Below, piece by piece: positions 1 through 12,399 of a stretch of DNA of 64,000 bases (positions within the stretch are counted from its first letter, which is position 1; each line of letters opens with the position of its first letter). The DNA comes from Elymus sibiricus (lineage: Eukaryota > Streptophyta > Magnoliopsida > Poales > Poaceae). Below the pieces are notes generated by a model. The model did not search any database. It was not told the DNA's origin and saw only the letters and a list, made by a program, of their open reading frames with translations. Where the stretch lies: assembly GCA_039707655.1 (NCBI GenBank), contig CM077666.1, forward strand, positions 287,793,166 through 287,857,165, in the 5' to 3' direction. The translations under genes and the position numbers were made by a program.

Positions 1-123
1 AATGTCCTCTTGGAGAACTCTTGCATAATGTAACAGTTTTCCCATGAATGGGTGGACGGCTTACCATCAAAACTGCGTTTAGGACACGGACCCTTGAGAG
101 CCTCCTCAAAGCTTCGAGGGCAA

Positions 124-1343
124 TTACCGGAAAAAATGCTTCCTGGAACTATTGTTCTGGCGCTGATTTTTTCCACCAATATTGGTATTTGCTACTAGAT
201 CAGAGCCGCCTTCATAATTCTTATGCTTGTTACTATTATTGGCCTGCCCATTGCCATTGTTCTGTTGGTGATCCTTGCCACCGTTTTTCTTGCCCTTGCC
301 AGACTTGTCATCATCAGACGTAGGATCCTTTGTGCTATCTGACTCAGCATACCGGGTTAAAACATCCATGAGATCGCCCATGTCCTGGACTTTCCACTTG
401 AGCCGCCCTAGCTTCTGGACCAGGGGCTGGAATTTGCAATTCGCTCCAGAACAAGTACTGCCTGCTGGGCTGTTATACTATCTGAAGAGTGATTGACCTC
501 CGCAACCCGGCGAGACCAATGATGTGACGACTCATCCTCATGCTGAACACGATGCTCAAGATCAACAATTGTGGTTGGACGTTTGCAAGTACCTTGGAAA
601 TTCTTGATGAAGCATTCCTTCAACTCCTGCCAGGTGTTAATGGAATTTACGAGCAAGTTTTTCAACCAAGTACGTGCTGGACCTTCCAACATGAGAGGAA
701 GATAACGTGCGCAGACTGCTTCACTAGCCTCCATCAGATCCATGGCTAATTCATAGCTCTCTATCCACTCAGCCGGCTCGAGATCACCTGTGTAATTGGG
801 CACCTTGCGAGGACCCTTGAAATCTGGTGGCATTCGCGCATCTCGCAACGCCGGGACTAAACAGGGAGTCCCAACTATCCGACTCGACAGACCACCTGCA
901 CGGGCGGCTGTCGGGGTTGCGGTGGGAGGGTTTTGCACCGTGGGTTGATTGTACACTGCGCGTGCGTTTTCCTCTTCCAACGCTCGTACAGCCCGAGCGG
1001 TGTCAACAATCTCTTGGGCATTAGGGATCCTGGGCTGTTGCTGATTCATGAGTGGTTGTGTGCCCCTCCTGTGTTGTGCACTACTGGAAATTGCCGGCGA
1101 CTCAGGACGTTGGCTCCTAGTGCGACTCTGGTTAGGAGTTGAGTGAAGCCGGTGCTGGCTATGAGAATAGTTTGCCTGGTGCGTCACTGCTGTTTTGAGC
1201 ATCTCAATGGCATTCCTAGCCTCAACCTGAGCCGGACCATCTCCTTCAATCGGGATTGCTGCCAAGTTATGTGTTGCCGCTAATACATTGTCCACCGGGT
1301 TGGAATAGTGTCCAATTGGGATCTGGAATCGGCGAGGCGGCAA
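124..1343 (-). pseudogene. Gypsy gag core (Retrotrans_gag-like), frameshifted
   Basis: The 311-residue minus-strand frame 408-1343 holds a proline/glutamine-rich N-terminal part, then the typical gag core: a PNYTGDLEPAEWIESYELAM segment, RTWLKNLL, and the WQELKECFIKNFQGT block. This fold packages element RNA in virus-like particles. The frame stops at 408, and a K/N/G-rich tail continues in another frame at 124-381, so a frameshift near 400 has broken the gene. No zinc knuckle is visible before the window edge. The tail is low-complexity and could be confused with a linker. Confidence 0.75.
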
Positions 1344-1514
1344 CTGCTGTTGTGGAACCGGCGTCTAATGCTGAGCCGTCTCCCTCCGCTGAGCCGGCTG
1401 CCGCGGCGGTGGCCCTCCTGGGGACATAATACCAGCCCCCGGGTTTACCAGAGCCTGTGGATCATTTGGTGTAGTAAACAGCTGAGTTGGCTCAATCTGG
1501 GCCGAAAGCCGGCT

Positions 1515-2358
1515 TTAATGTCGCCTCCGCTGGACGAATTCGGACTCAGCCTGCCGACGGCTTAGATAGAGGGCTTCCTCTTCCAAGAGCTTTGTCTCCT
1601 CAACAAGTCGGGCCTGTGTTTCCGTCATGCGGGTATTTTCTGCATTGACATCCTCTTGGATCTTGACCAACTGCTCGCGACACTTCATGATTTCTGCGTT
1701 GCGCGCGGCCACATTTTCTGCAGTCACCGACTCTGCCAATAGAGTCGCCAGAGTGTTCATCATCTCCGCAAGCGCCTGTGCCCCGGTCCTTTGTGAGCCG
1801 GCAGCGGCTGTGCCGGCTCCGCCTGAGCTGGATCATGTCTGCCTGCCATGTAAACCGCGGCAAATCGAGACGGCTCGAGGGCTTCAGGAAAAACTTCATC
1901 AGTACATGCACCGAGCCTTCCATCATACAGCAGACGGATCGACTCAGTTTCCCCCATCGATGACTCGCCATCAGATTGCACGAGCGTCTCATCTCCAGAT
2001 AGTGAATTTTCTGATAAAGCCACCCCCTGGGTGAAACCCACGAAGGCGTGCGTCCGGCCGGCTCTGGGCGGGCCGGGTCTTGCTTTGCGGGGACTAGCGC
2101 GGCGGGCCGACTCGGCGTCGGGAACATCCAACCCAGTGGCTGACTCACAGACGACGCCGATGAAGACATGGAACTTGCCGAAGGGGACCCGGTACCCATA
2201 CTCGATTGAGTCAGCCTTGGAGCCCCAGCTCGAGTCGTCGATGTAGAGCTTTCCGCGGCGGCTCTTCATCATCTGACCGATCGCGTACTTCCTGAACCCT
2301 GGGAGAGCTCCCGCCAAGAACTCAACTCCACCATGCGTAGGCCCCACGGTGGGCGCCA
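1515..2358 (-). pseudogene. Gypsy gag, N-terminal leader part (degenerate)
   Basis: The minus strand is open from the primer site through a segment containing WGSKADSIEYGYRVPFGKF and then an acidic stretch. In a different frame (1515-1763) a charged, coiled-coil-like segment rich in E, K, R and Q continues toward the gag core. The frame change near 1760 shows at least one frameshift. The position between the primer site and the gag core marks this as the N-terminal gag region. I see no catalytic motif in it. Confidence 0.55.
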
Positions 2359-2360
2359 AC
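2343..2360 (-). other. Primer-binding site of the Gypsy element
   Basis: On the minus strand the LTR is followed at once by GTTGGCGCCCACCGTGGG. This TGGCGCC-type sequence is common in grass Gypsy elements and is the expected tRNA primer site for minus-strand DNA synthesis. Confidence 0.7.
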
Positions 2361-2900
2361 TGTCGAGGTTTTGACACGGCAGATGTCCTCGTGAAAGGAC
2401 TTAGTGATGAGGCCATCGCAAGAAGGTGGAAGCTTAGCGGGGTTGATCGGGAACGAGAAAACATGAGTTTACCCAAGTTCAGCCCCTCACGACGAAGGTA
2501 AAAGCCTACGTCCTGCTTGATTGTATTGCTTTGGATCTTGATTACAAGGGCGCTGATTCGCTAACCTAGCTCATGAGAGATTGCAACTTAGTCTTTCTGC
2601 CCTAGGCGCTCCCCTTTATATAACAGGTTGAGCCCTAGGTTTACATGAGATTCCGGGTCGTAACCTTAACCCGTATCCTACTCTTATTCTAATTATCTTG
2701 CTCTCCAAGGTAATCTTCCTTGTCTTATCTTTCCTTCTTAAGCCGGCCCGTACACTGAGCCGGCCCTTTCACCAGGCCTCCATCAAGCCGACCCGTTATG
2801 TATCTTCAAGGCCCAGCAGCGAGATAACCCATTGAGCCTTATAGCTCTATGCCGGGTCATCCTCCTGCCGGGTCTCCAATGCTGGGAAATATCCCCAACA
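2361..2900 (-). repeat. 5' LTR of the minus-strand Gypsy element
   Basis: Read on the minus strand it starts TGTTGGGGATATTTCC at 2900 and ends in CTCGACA at 2361, giving canonical TG..CA ends and a length of 540 bp. The tRNA-type primer site follows directly, which fixes the boundary. The other LTR is not in the window, so the pair cannot be compared. Confidence 0.85.
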
Positions 2901-3108
2901 GTAGATATGATCAACATGGAGATGTTCACCATTGATAACTACCCCATCTGATGTGATGATAGGACATGGGTTAGTTGATTTGGATCATGTAACACTTAGA
3001 CAACTTAAGGGATGTTGATTTAAGTGGGAGTTCATTAGTAATTTGATTAACTAAACCAATTATCATGAACATGGTCTAAATGTCTTTGCAAATTTATGTT
3101 GTAGATCA

Positions 3109-3999
3109 ATGGCTCACGCTGTAGCTCCCCTGAATTTTAATGTGTTCCTAGAGAAAGCTAAGTTGAAAGATGATGGAAGCAACTATGCGGACTGGGTCCG
3201 TAATCTGAGGATTATCCTCACCGATGTACAGAAGGCTTATGTCCTTGATGCACCACTAGGTGTGCCACCCACTCTCGCCAATCTAGACGCTATGAACGTC
3301 TGGCAGGCAAGAAATGATGACTACTCAATAGTTCAATGCGCCATGCTTTACGGCTTAGAACCGGGGCTCCAAAGACGTTTTGAGCACCACGGAGCATATG
3401 AGATGTTCCAGGAGCTAAAACTGGTATTTCAGGCTCATGCCCGGGTCGAGGGGTATGACGTCTCCGACAAGTTCTTTAGGTGTAAGATGGAGGAGAACAG
3501 CTCCATTCACGAGCACGTACTCAAAATGTCTGGGTACTTCAACCGCTTGAACCAGTTGGGAGTTAATTTTCCGTATGAAGTAGCGATTGACAGAGTTCTT
3601 CAGTCACAGCCACCAAGCTACAAGAGCTTCATGATGAACTATAATATGCAAGGGATGGAGAAGTCGACCCCTGAGCTTTTCGCGATGCTTAAGGCCGCGG
3701 AAGTAGAAATCAAGAAAGAGCATCAAGTGTTGATGGTCAAAAAGACCACTAGTTTCAAGAAAGGCAAGGAAAAGAAGGGAAACTTCAAGAAGAATGGCAG
3801 GCCAGTTGCCGCTCTAGTGAAGAAACCCAAGGCTAGACCCAAACCTGAGACTGAGTGCTTCTATTACAAGGGGAATGGCCACTGGAAGCGGAACTGCCCC
3901 AAGTACTTGACAGATAAGAAGGGTGGCAACGTCAACAAAGGTATATTTGATATACATGTTATTGATGTGTACCTTACTAGTGCTCGTAGTAGCGCCTAG
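3109..3999 (+). pseudogene. Angela copia gag
   Basis: The 296-residue frame starts MAHAVAPLNFNVFLEKAKL, the usual start of Angela/BARE gag, and carries the UBN2/gag_pre core and a lysine-rich linker. Near residue 248 the zinc knuckle reads CFYYKGNGHWKRNC: the second cysteine of the CX2CX4HX4C motif is a tyrosine (TAC in place of TGC), so zinc binding should be lost. The frame ends at a TAG at 3997-3999 just before the protease. Gag is the capsid protein of the cytoplasmic particle. The start codon is the ATG at 3109, right after the conserved leader. Confidence 0.9.
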
Positions 4000-5161
4000 G
4001 TATTTGATACGGGTTCGGTTGCTAATATTTGTAACTCGAAACAGGAGCTGCGGAATAAACGGAGACTAGCTAAGGACGAGGTGACGATGTGTATTGGAAA
4101 TGGTTCCAAGGTTGATGTGATCTGTCGGCACGCTCCCTCTATGTCTACCTTCGGGATTAGTTTTAAACCTGAATAATTGTTATTTGGTGCCTGCGTTAAG
4201 CATGAACATTATATCTAGATCTTGTTTATTGCGAGACGGTTGTTCATTTAAGTCAGAGAATAATGGTTGTTCTATTTATATGAATAATATCTTTTATGGT
4301 CATGCACCCTTGGTGAATGGTTTATTCTTGTTGAATCTTGATCGTAGTCATACACATGTTCATAATATTGATGCCAAAAGATGCACAGTTAATGATGATA
4401 GTACCACATACTTGTGGCACTGCCGCTTAGGTCATATTGGTGTAAAGCGCATGAAGAAACTCCATGTTGATGGACTTTTGGAATCACTTGATTATGAATC
4501 ATTTGAAACATGTGAACCATGCCTCATGGGAAAGATGACTAAAACCCCATTTTCCGGAACAATGGAGCGGGCAAGTGACTTATTGGAAATAATACATACC
4601 GATGTATGCGGTCCGATGAGTGTTGAAGCACGTGGTGGATATCGTTATTTTATTACCTTCACGAATGATTTGAGTAGATATGGGTATATTTACTTAATGA
4701 AACACAAGTCTAAAACATTTGAAAAGTTCAAGGAGTTTCAGAGTGAAGTAGAGAATCATCGTAGCAAGAAAATAAAATTTCTATGATCTGATCGTGGAGG
4801 TGAATATTTGAGTCACGAGTTTGGCATGCATTTAAGACAATGTGGAATTGTTTCACAACTCACGTCACCTAGAACACCACAGCATAATGGTGTGTCCGAA
4901 CGCCGTAATCATACTCTATTGGATATGGTGCGTTCTATGATGTCTCTTACCGATTTTCCACTATCGTTTTGGGGTTATGCATTAGAAACAGCCGCATTCA
5001 CTTTAAATAGGGCACCGTCTAAATCCATTGAGACGACAATGAATTATGGTTTGGCAAGAAACCTAAGCTATCGTTTCTTAAAGTTTGGGGATGCGACGCT
5101 TATGTCAAGAGGCTTCAGCCTGATAAGCTCGAACCCAAAGCGGAGAAGTGCGTCTTCATAG
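4000..5161 (+). pseudogene. Angela copia protease and integrase, broken
   Basis: After the TAG at 3997-3999 the frame resumes with VFDTGSV, the aspartic protease active site. A frameshift lies at about 4150-4184. Then come the GAG_pre-integrase HHCC zinc site (LWHCRLGH ... CEPCLMGK) and the integrase core: D in HTDVCGPM, D in SDRGGEY, and E in NGVSERRN. A TGA at 4784-4786 directly precedes SDRGGEY; it is one transition from CGA. The 4808-5161 segment carries the end of the core, and another frameshift follows near 5050-5150. Integrase would insert the cDNA; this copy cannot make one intact protein. Confidence 0.88.
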
Positions 5162-7072
5162 GATACCCAATAGAGACCATTGGGTATACCTTCTATTACA
5201 GATCCGAGGGCAAGATATTTGTTGCCAAGAATGGGTTCTTTCTAGAGGAGTTTCTCTTGAAAGGAGTGGGAGGAAAGTAGAACTTGATGAGGTAATTATA
5301 CCTTCTCTCGAATTGGAAGGTAGCACATCACAGAAAGAAGTTCCCGTGATGTCTACACCAGCCGGAGAGGAAGCTAATGATGATGATCATGAAACTTCGG
5401 ATCAAGTTACTACTGAACTTCGTAGGTCAACCAGGGTACGCTCCTCACCAGAGTGGTACGGTAATCCTGTCTTAGAAGTCATATTGTTGGACAACGGTGA
5501 ACCTACGAACTATGAAGAAGAAATGATGAGCCCGGATTTCGACAAATGGCTTGAGGCCATGAAATCCGAGATAGGATCCATGTATGAGAACCAAGTATGG
5601 ACTTTGGTAGACTTGCCCGATGACAGGCAGGCCATTGAGAACAAATGGATCTTTAAGAAAAAGACAGACGCTCATGGTAATGTCACCGTCTATAAAGCTT
5701 GACTTGTCGCAAAGGGTTTTCGACAAGTTCAAGGGGTTGACTACGATGAGACTTTCTCACCCATAGCGATGCTGAAGTCTGTTAGGATTATGTTAGCAAT
5801 TGCTACATTTTTCGATTATGAAATATGGCAGATGGATGTAAAAACCGCGTTCCTTAATGGTTTTCTTAAGGAAGAGTTGTATATGATGCAGCCCGAAGGT
5901 TTTGTCGATCCTAAGGAGGCTAATAAGGTATGCAAGCTCCAACGATCCATCTATGGACTGGTGCAAGCATCTCAAAGTTGGAATATACGCTTTGATGAGG
6001 TGATCAAAGCTTTTGGTTTTATACAAACTTATGGAGAAGCTTGTATTTACAAGAAAGTGAGTGGGAGCTCTGTAGCATTTCTAATACTGTATGTGGATGA
6101 CATATTATTGATTGGAAATGATATAGAATTTCTGGAAAGCATAAAAGGTTATTTGAACAAGAGTTTTTCAATGAAAGACCTGGGTGAAGCTGCTTACATA
6201 TTGGGCATTAAGATCTATAGAGATAGATCAAGACGCCTGATAGGACTTTCACAAAGCACATACCTTGACAAGATTTTGAAGAAGTTCAAAATGGACCAGT
6301 CAAAGAAGGGGTTCTTGCTTGTGTTGCAAGGTGTGAAGTTGAGTAAGACTCAAAGACCGACCACGGCAGAAGAAAGAGAAATGATGAAAGTCGTCCCCTA
6401 TGCCTCAGCCATAGGCTCTATAATGTATGCCATGATGTGTACCAGACCTGATGTGTGCTTTGCCATAAGTCTGGCAGGGAGGTACCAGAGTGATCCATGA
6501 GTAGATCACTGGACAGCGGTCAAAAATATCCTTAAGTACCTAAAGAGGACTAAGGAAATGTTTCTCGTTTATGGAGGGATAAAGAGCTCATCATAAAGGG
6601 TTACATCGATGCTAGCTTTGACACTGATCCGGATGACTCCAAGTCTCAAGCCGGATACGTATTTATTTTGAATGGTGAAGCAGTCAGTTGGTGCAGTTCC
6701 AAGCAGAGCGTCGTAGCAGGATCTACATGTGAAGCGGAATATATAGTTGCTTCGGAAGCAGCGCGGGAAGGAGTCTGGATGAAGGAGTTCATGTCCGATC
6801 TAGGAGTGGTACCTAGTGCATCGGATCCTATGACTCTCTATTGTGACAACACAGGCGCCATTGCCATTGCCAAAGAGCCAAGCTTTCACAAGAAGACCAA
6901 GCACATCAAGCGCCGCTTCAACTCCATTCATAATTACATTAAGGATGGAGACATAGATATTTGCAAAGTACATACGGATCTGAATGTGGCAGACCCGTTG
7001 ACTAAACCTCTTCTACGAGCAAAACATGATCAACACCATAACTCTATGGGTGTTAGATACATAACGATGTAA
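5148..7072 (+). pseudogene. Angela copia reverse transcriptase and RNase H, broken
   Basis: Segments 5148-5702, 5769-6500 and 6668-7072 together cover the integrase C-terminus, reverse transcriptase and RNase H. The RT catalytic motif LYVDDILLIGND is intact near 6090-6120. Breaks are a TGA at 5700-5702 (from a likely CGA), a TGA at 6498-6500, and frame changes near 6580. RNase H residues are seen in STCEAEYIVASEAAREG and YCDNTGAIA. The order INT-RT-RNaseH is diagnostic of Ty1/copia. This copy is dead. Confidence 0.9.
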
Positions 7073-7105
7073 ACTAGATTATTGACTCTAGTGCAAGTGG
7101 GAGAC

Positions 7106-8837
7106 TGTTGGAAATATGCCCTAGAGGCAATAATAAAATGGTTAGTATCATATTTCCTTGTTCATGATAGATGTTTATTATTCATGCTAGAATTGTATTG
7201 ACCGAAAACTTAAATACATGTGTGGATAAATAAACAACACCGTGTCCCTAGTGAGCCTCTACTAGACTAGCTCGTTGATCAAAAATGGTTAAGGTTTCCT
7301 AACCATAGACATGAGTTGTCATTTGATAATGGGATCACATCATTAGGAGAATGATTTGATGGACAGACCCAACCGTAAGCTTAGCATCAGATCGTATCAC
7401 TTAGTTATTTGCTACAGCTTTCTTCATGTCAAGTATCTGTTCCTTAGACCATGAGATCATGCCACTCCCAGATACCGGAGGAATACTTTGTGTGCTATCA
7501 AACGTCACTTCGTAACTGGGTGATCATAAAGATGCTCTACAGGTATCTCCGAAAGTATTTGTTGGGTTGCATGGATCGAGACTGGAATTTGTCACTCCGT
7601 GTGACGGAGAGATATCTCTAGGCCCTCTCGGTAATACAACATCACAAGAAGCTTGCAAGCATGTGACTAATGAGTTTAGTCATGGGATTTTGTATTACGG
7701 AACGAATAAAGAGACTTGCCCGTAACGAGATTGAACTAGGTATGGAGACACCGACGATCGAATCTCGGGCAAGTAACATATCGCCAGACAAAGGGAATTG
7801 TATATGGGATTAACTGAATCCCCGACATTGTGGTTCAACCGATAAAGATCTTCGTGGAATATGTAGGAATCAATATGGGCATCCAGGTCCTGCTATTGGT
7901 TATTGACCGGAGAGGTGTCTCGATCATGTCTACATGATTCCCGAACCCGTAGGGTCGCACGCTTAACGTTCGGTAGCGCTAGGGTAATGTTAAGATATTA
8001 ATAGTGGAAAGTTTGAAAGTAGTTTAGAGTCTCGGATGGGATCTGGGACATCACGAGGAGCTCCAAAATGGTCCGGGGGTAAAGATTTATATATGGGAAG
8101 TCATATTCAGGGTTTCAGAAAAGTTCGGGAATTTTCGGTAGAGTACCGAGAAGGTTCTAGAAGGTTCCGGGGGTTCCACCATGGGGCCTAACGACTCGGG
8201 AAGGGCCCACATGGCCTGAGGGGTGGGCTACAGCCCACATGGGCTGGCCACACCATTCCCCAAGGCACATGTCATTTAAATCTAGAGATAAGGTCTTATC
8301 TCTAAATTTAAAGGGTTGAATCTAGAGATAAGATGTTATCTCCAAGTTTAAAGGGATTTCTCCCTTGTAGCCGACCCTAGGAGGATTTTGGATGCCCTCT
8401 CCTGCCCCCTAGCCTGTATAAAGAGGGGGAGGCGCATGGGGGCAGCCACCCCTTCACCCTTGCCCATTTCCTCTCCCAACTCATCCCACATATCTCTGAT
8501 ACGCCTTGGCGAAGCCCAGCCGGAGTTCTGTTGCTGCCACCACCTCGCCGTTGGGCTAGTTCCGATCTCATCTACCTCCTCTCCGTCGCTTGCTGGATCA
8601 AGAAGGAGAGGACGCCATCGAGCTGAACGTGTGCTGAACTCAGAGGTGTAGTCCGTTCGGCACTAGATAGGATTGGATCGCGAAGAGTACGGCTACATCA
8701 ACCGCGTTACATATGCTAACGCTTTCGGTTTACAAGGGTACATAGACACCATCCCCTCTCGTTGCTATGCATCTCATAGATTAGATCTTGGTTGCTACAT
8801 AGGAATTTTTTTTATTTTCATGCTACATTCCCCTTCA
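7106..8837 (+). repeat. 3' LTR of the Angela-type element
   Basis: It starts TGTTGGAAATATGCCC directly after the purine tract and ends TTCCCCTTCA at 8837, giving TG..CA ends and 1732 bp, the usual length for Angela LTRs. The CACTA sequence resumes at 8838. The end is slightly changed from the common TTCCCCAACA. Confidence 0.9.
8417..8423 (+). promoter_or_regulatory. TATA box of the Angela LTR
   Basis: TATAAAG stands in the last quarter of the LTR, followed by a GC-rich R region. This is the expected place for the LTR Pol II promoter. The 3' LTR copy could start transcripts reading into the CACTA. Confidence 0.55.
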
Positions 8838-9489
8838 TGCTCGCCTTCGGAGATGCCGCCACCACGGGGAAACCGTCGCATGCCCCTTCTCCTCTGACAC
8901 CGCCGGCGGCTCCTAGATCTCCTCCAACACTGTTGACGGCCCCTCTCCTCCAACACCATCGCCGGCGCGCTCCTCTCCTCCAACACCACCACCACCGCCG
9001 ACCCATCTCCCACCGAGGTACATATATATCGCGGTTGGCCCGTCTCCTCCAAGTAACATAAACAGCATTTGAGCAATGCAAGGTGTTCGATGAAATGCCT
9101 ACACCGGTCGATATAATATTTTTACAACCACGAAATTGTGGGTTTATTTGCCGGACTTAATATGAGTGCCAATGTTCCGATGAAACATAGATTAATTTCC
9201 GTTTCGTCAAATTTCTGGCACTCAATATGCCCTACTTTTAGCAAAGGTCATGCCAAAATTTGTAATCATTTTTTCTTTTTTTAGGTTTCGATAATAACTC
9301 TTTCTCACAATTTTGCAGTTCGACGAATGGACCCCCACGCCGGAGCATCATCTCAATAGGAACTCAACTAAAACAACCCTAACATCGAGATGGGCGCCCC
9401 TGACGTCAAGACGGGCGACGACCAACATGAAGAACCGCCCACCGGGTGAGGAGAAACGAGCCACACGGATGGGACTTCATCCAGCACCG

Positions 9490-10120
9490 CCGCCAGTAAC
9501 AAGAGCAGGCGTAAGCCTAGGGATCCGAACAAGCTTCATGAAGGTATCATTACAATAACCCAAGTTGGCCCAAAAGGAGAGCCGTCGCCCCAGATATCGC
9601 GACAAAGACGTATAGCAATATGCTAGGTTGCATCTTGCGAAATAACGTCTTGATCGGTTGCAAGGATTTGGGCAGAGAAAAGGAGAAGCTACTCCAAGCG
9701 TTACGCCAAAGTTATGCATTTATGCCTGACTCCAAAAAAAGGCTGAAGAGTATGCCCTCTCGAAATGGCCAAAGATGTTTAGGGACTAGAAGAGCAGTGC
9801 CCGTTGCAATCTCCTGGGTAAGGACTTCAAGACCATTAAGCAGCTCAATCCCAATATGGATCTCGATGAATGATCGAAGTTTTGTGAATAATCTAAAAGC
9901 GAGTAAAGCAAGGAGGTCAGCGATCATTTCTGTAATTTACGAAAACAGGTGCCAGGTGACCACCGTCTGGGCCCTGGTGGTTACAAAGCTACAATACCCA
10001 AGTGGGAGAAGGAGGCCGCAGACTTTGAAGCCACGGGTAAATCACCTCCGTTCTCGAAACATCGAGATCGTCCTCGTGACTTCCGTTTCCTCAGGGCCCG
10101 TGTAGTCCGAGACCCATAAA
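9490..10120 (+). pseudogene. CACTA accessory protein remnant (TNP/Transposase_24-like)
   Basis: A plus-strand frame reads through KLHEGIITITQVGPKGEP and SNMLGCILRNNV, resembling the segment of CACTA TNP-type proteins that precedes the C48-like domain. It is broken by stops and frame changes. The match is by general pattern only; a profile search is needed to name the domain. Confidence 0.4.
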
Positions 10121-10265
10121 CTAACGAGTTGGTCCTCCCGACGCAGCAACTTCGCTCGACGGAGGAGAACCTAGTAACGTCACTGAAGACTAATAATTTA
10201 GTACCTACTACAGTTATTACCATACTAATCGTTTACCACAACTTATGTATTTTTTGTAGAGAAAA

Positions 10266-12102
10266 ATGAAGGAGGAATTTGGACCCGGTCTTGAAGAATC
10301 TCCGTACGGCTATAGGTATGACGACCATCTTACACGGGTTGTGAATGAGGACTTTGGGGTTGACAGGAAGCCCAAGATTGGGCGTGTGTTGGGCGTGGGT
10401 AGGATGCTCTGGGACCAGGCCTATCCCCAGACCAAAGAGTTAAAAAATATAGAAGTAAAAACAGGGTTGATGACAAGATCGACGCCAAAGTATATGCGAA
10501 ATTAGCTGCAGCAATTAAAAAAAATTAGCCGAAATATTTCCGCATGGCACGCTGAGTCCTACCCAGCATCATCTGTATAGTAGCACCCAACAGCCACGAG
10601 CATCGCAAGATGTTTCATGCTGGCTGCTAGCCAAAGTGAACGGTGTATCGATGAGGTTGCCAAGGGGCAGATAATTCCATTTACAGATGGTACTAGAATG
10701 ATGCACAGGGTCATCTTGCCACTGGACATGACGAGGGTGCTGGTGCAGAACATAATGTCGGGCTTTGAATCATGGTCATTGCCTCACCCCCCTGAAGAAG
10801 GCGTCACTATGTTAGGACAAGTGACACGGGGCCACCTGCTTAAGTAGCCACTCAGAGATATAGAGGAGATTATTCCCCGCGGATTCTATGGTACTGACAG
10901 TGATCCCGCCTTCGTGAACCTTGCCCCCCTTTCAACTTTGTCGGCACCGGAGACATGGCCCAAGATATTCCGCAGTCAGCGAAGAAGGATGTGCCGATTG
11001 CGGACCATCCGCAGACAGGCCACCTGTGCCAATTGTCTTCCCCGAAGGACATAAATGGAATCAGTATAAGCCCGGCGAACCATCGCTATCAGACTCTACG
11101 TTGAGGACCTTCTTGACCGATCTTAATGTTCTACACAACGACGTGGTACGTAGATCAAAAGAAGGTCAAGAAGTTTACAGGGCCAAGGTTGTACATGGTT
11201 ATAATTTCGTCCTTCAGTTTCCGGCCGATAAAATTGATCTGCCATTTAATGAGGTGATCCATGGAAATATCTTCTATGTGAGTGCACTCTCCCCGGAGTT
11301 AATGAGGCTTTGGGCACTTCATCGAGCTTCAGATCCCCTACTCCGGCATAGTAAAGTGTCTTTACCTGATCCTTTTTACATGCACTGCCACAACCTGGAA
11401 TCCAAAATTAGCCAGGAGCTCATCTCAGACTACCTGTTCCCGTGCATGATTGCGACTCATCCGCAAAAGGACACCTTTCTCTTGCCATACTGCGACAAGT
11501 AAGTTGTTAATAATGTTCACTCATTTATTATGAAACATATATAGTTGACCTTCTTGTTTGATCTCATCAATGCTAATTTCTTCGTTTTATTGCGCATCGA
11601 CCGACATTGGATCGTAATCGCACTATTGCCGACACAGGGCTTGGCTTATTTCTTCGATTCAAAGAGAGGCCCTCAGAAGCAATGGACAAAATTGAAGGAG
11701 GTTCTAAATGATGCTCTACGCAAGTGTAAGAACTTCAACAACACGATAACACAGTATTCAGAATTCAAGTTCATCACTAGCACTTGTTGCTATCAAGAAC
11801 CAAATGTCAAAACCTCCCATATGTTTGGCTACTTTGCCATGGCTGTCATGAATGACTTTTTGAAGAAAAGTCAATATTTGCGAAAGCATAGCCAGATCAT
11901 CAAGTGGTCCGAGGAGATGGAGAAGGACATGGACATAGGGGAATTATTAAGTGAGCCTGAGCGCATCCAAAAGGTGTTGGCCAAAATCATCAACAAGAAG
12001 GTTGTAAATGAGGATGGGAAGTTCCACTGCCAACCAGAGTCAGATGAAGAACGACTTCACCGAGTCAAAGACACATTTCGGTCATCGATTACCAGCGACT
12101 AG
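10266..12102 (+). pseudogene. CACTA ORF with Ulp1/C48-like C-terminus, catalytic Cys lost
   Basis: Three plus-strand segments (10266-10505, 10617-11502 with breaks, 11545-12102) follow the order of the second CACTA protein of grasses. PPEEGVTMLGQ and RDIEEIIPRGFYG mark the middle part. The last two pieces look like exons: the first ends at a GTAAGT donor near 11500. The C-terminal domain has the histidine of RIDRHWIVIALL and the aspartate of AYFFDSKRG. The site where C48 peptidases have cysteine before GYY reads SHMFGYFAMAV, with phenylalanine in its place. The protein would therefore not be a protease, and upstream stops make it a pseudogene. Confidence 0.72.
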
Positions 12103-12399
12103 CCAAGTCGATACAGACAATTCTTCAAAACAGCTTCAGAAACTATTGATTATGTGTTGAGACATGCATTTTTGTTTCCCCGCACTTCTTATACTCATTG
12201 CTTTGCTTCACTATTACTCTTATTTATTGTGGCGACATTGTAATAATATACTGTATGCGTGTGCATGATTGTTTGAATGCTGAGACAACATTCTATATAT
12301 GTAATGCAATGTGATGAGCAAGTGCAAAATACTGTAACCGCGTCATTAAAATGCTACCATGGCAGCAAAAAACGCTGCCGCGGCAGCAATTCTTCTATA

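Larger units (their letters stand above)
1..2900 (-). mobile_element. Ty3/Gypsy LTR retrotransposon, 5' half (runs off the window)
   Basis: The element is on the minus strand: its 5' LTR is at 2361-2900, then a primer-binding site, then gag running toward base 1. Protease, reverse transcriptase and the other LTR would lie to the left of the window. The LTR ends next to the internal leader of the Angela-type copia element at 2901, so this Gypsy most likely inserted into that copia. The candidate 5-bp target copy on this side is GTAGA (2901-2905); its partner is outside the window. The gag is broken, so this copy is not active. Confidence 0.85.
2901..8837 (+). mobile_element. Angela/BARE-type Ty1/copia retrotransposon (5' LTR outside window)
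   Basis: This is a plus-strand copia element. It has the leader (2901-3108), gag, protease, integrase, reverse transcriptase and RNase H in copia order, a purine tract (GTGCAAGTGGGAGA, 7091-7104), and a complete 3' LTR. The LTR start and the gag sequence identify the Angela/BARE/WIS family of Triticeae. The 5' LTR and primer site are missing because the Gypsy element sits at 2900; they should lie left of the window. Several stops and frameshifts make the polyprotein non-functional. Confidence 0.93.
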
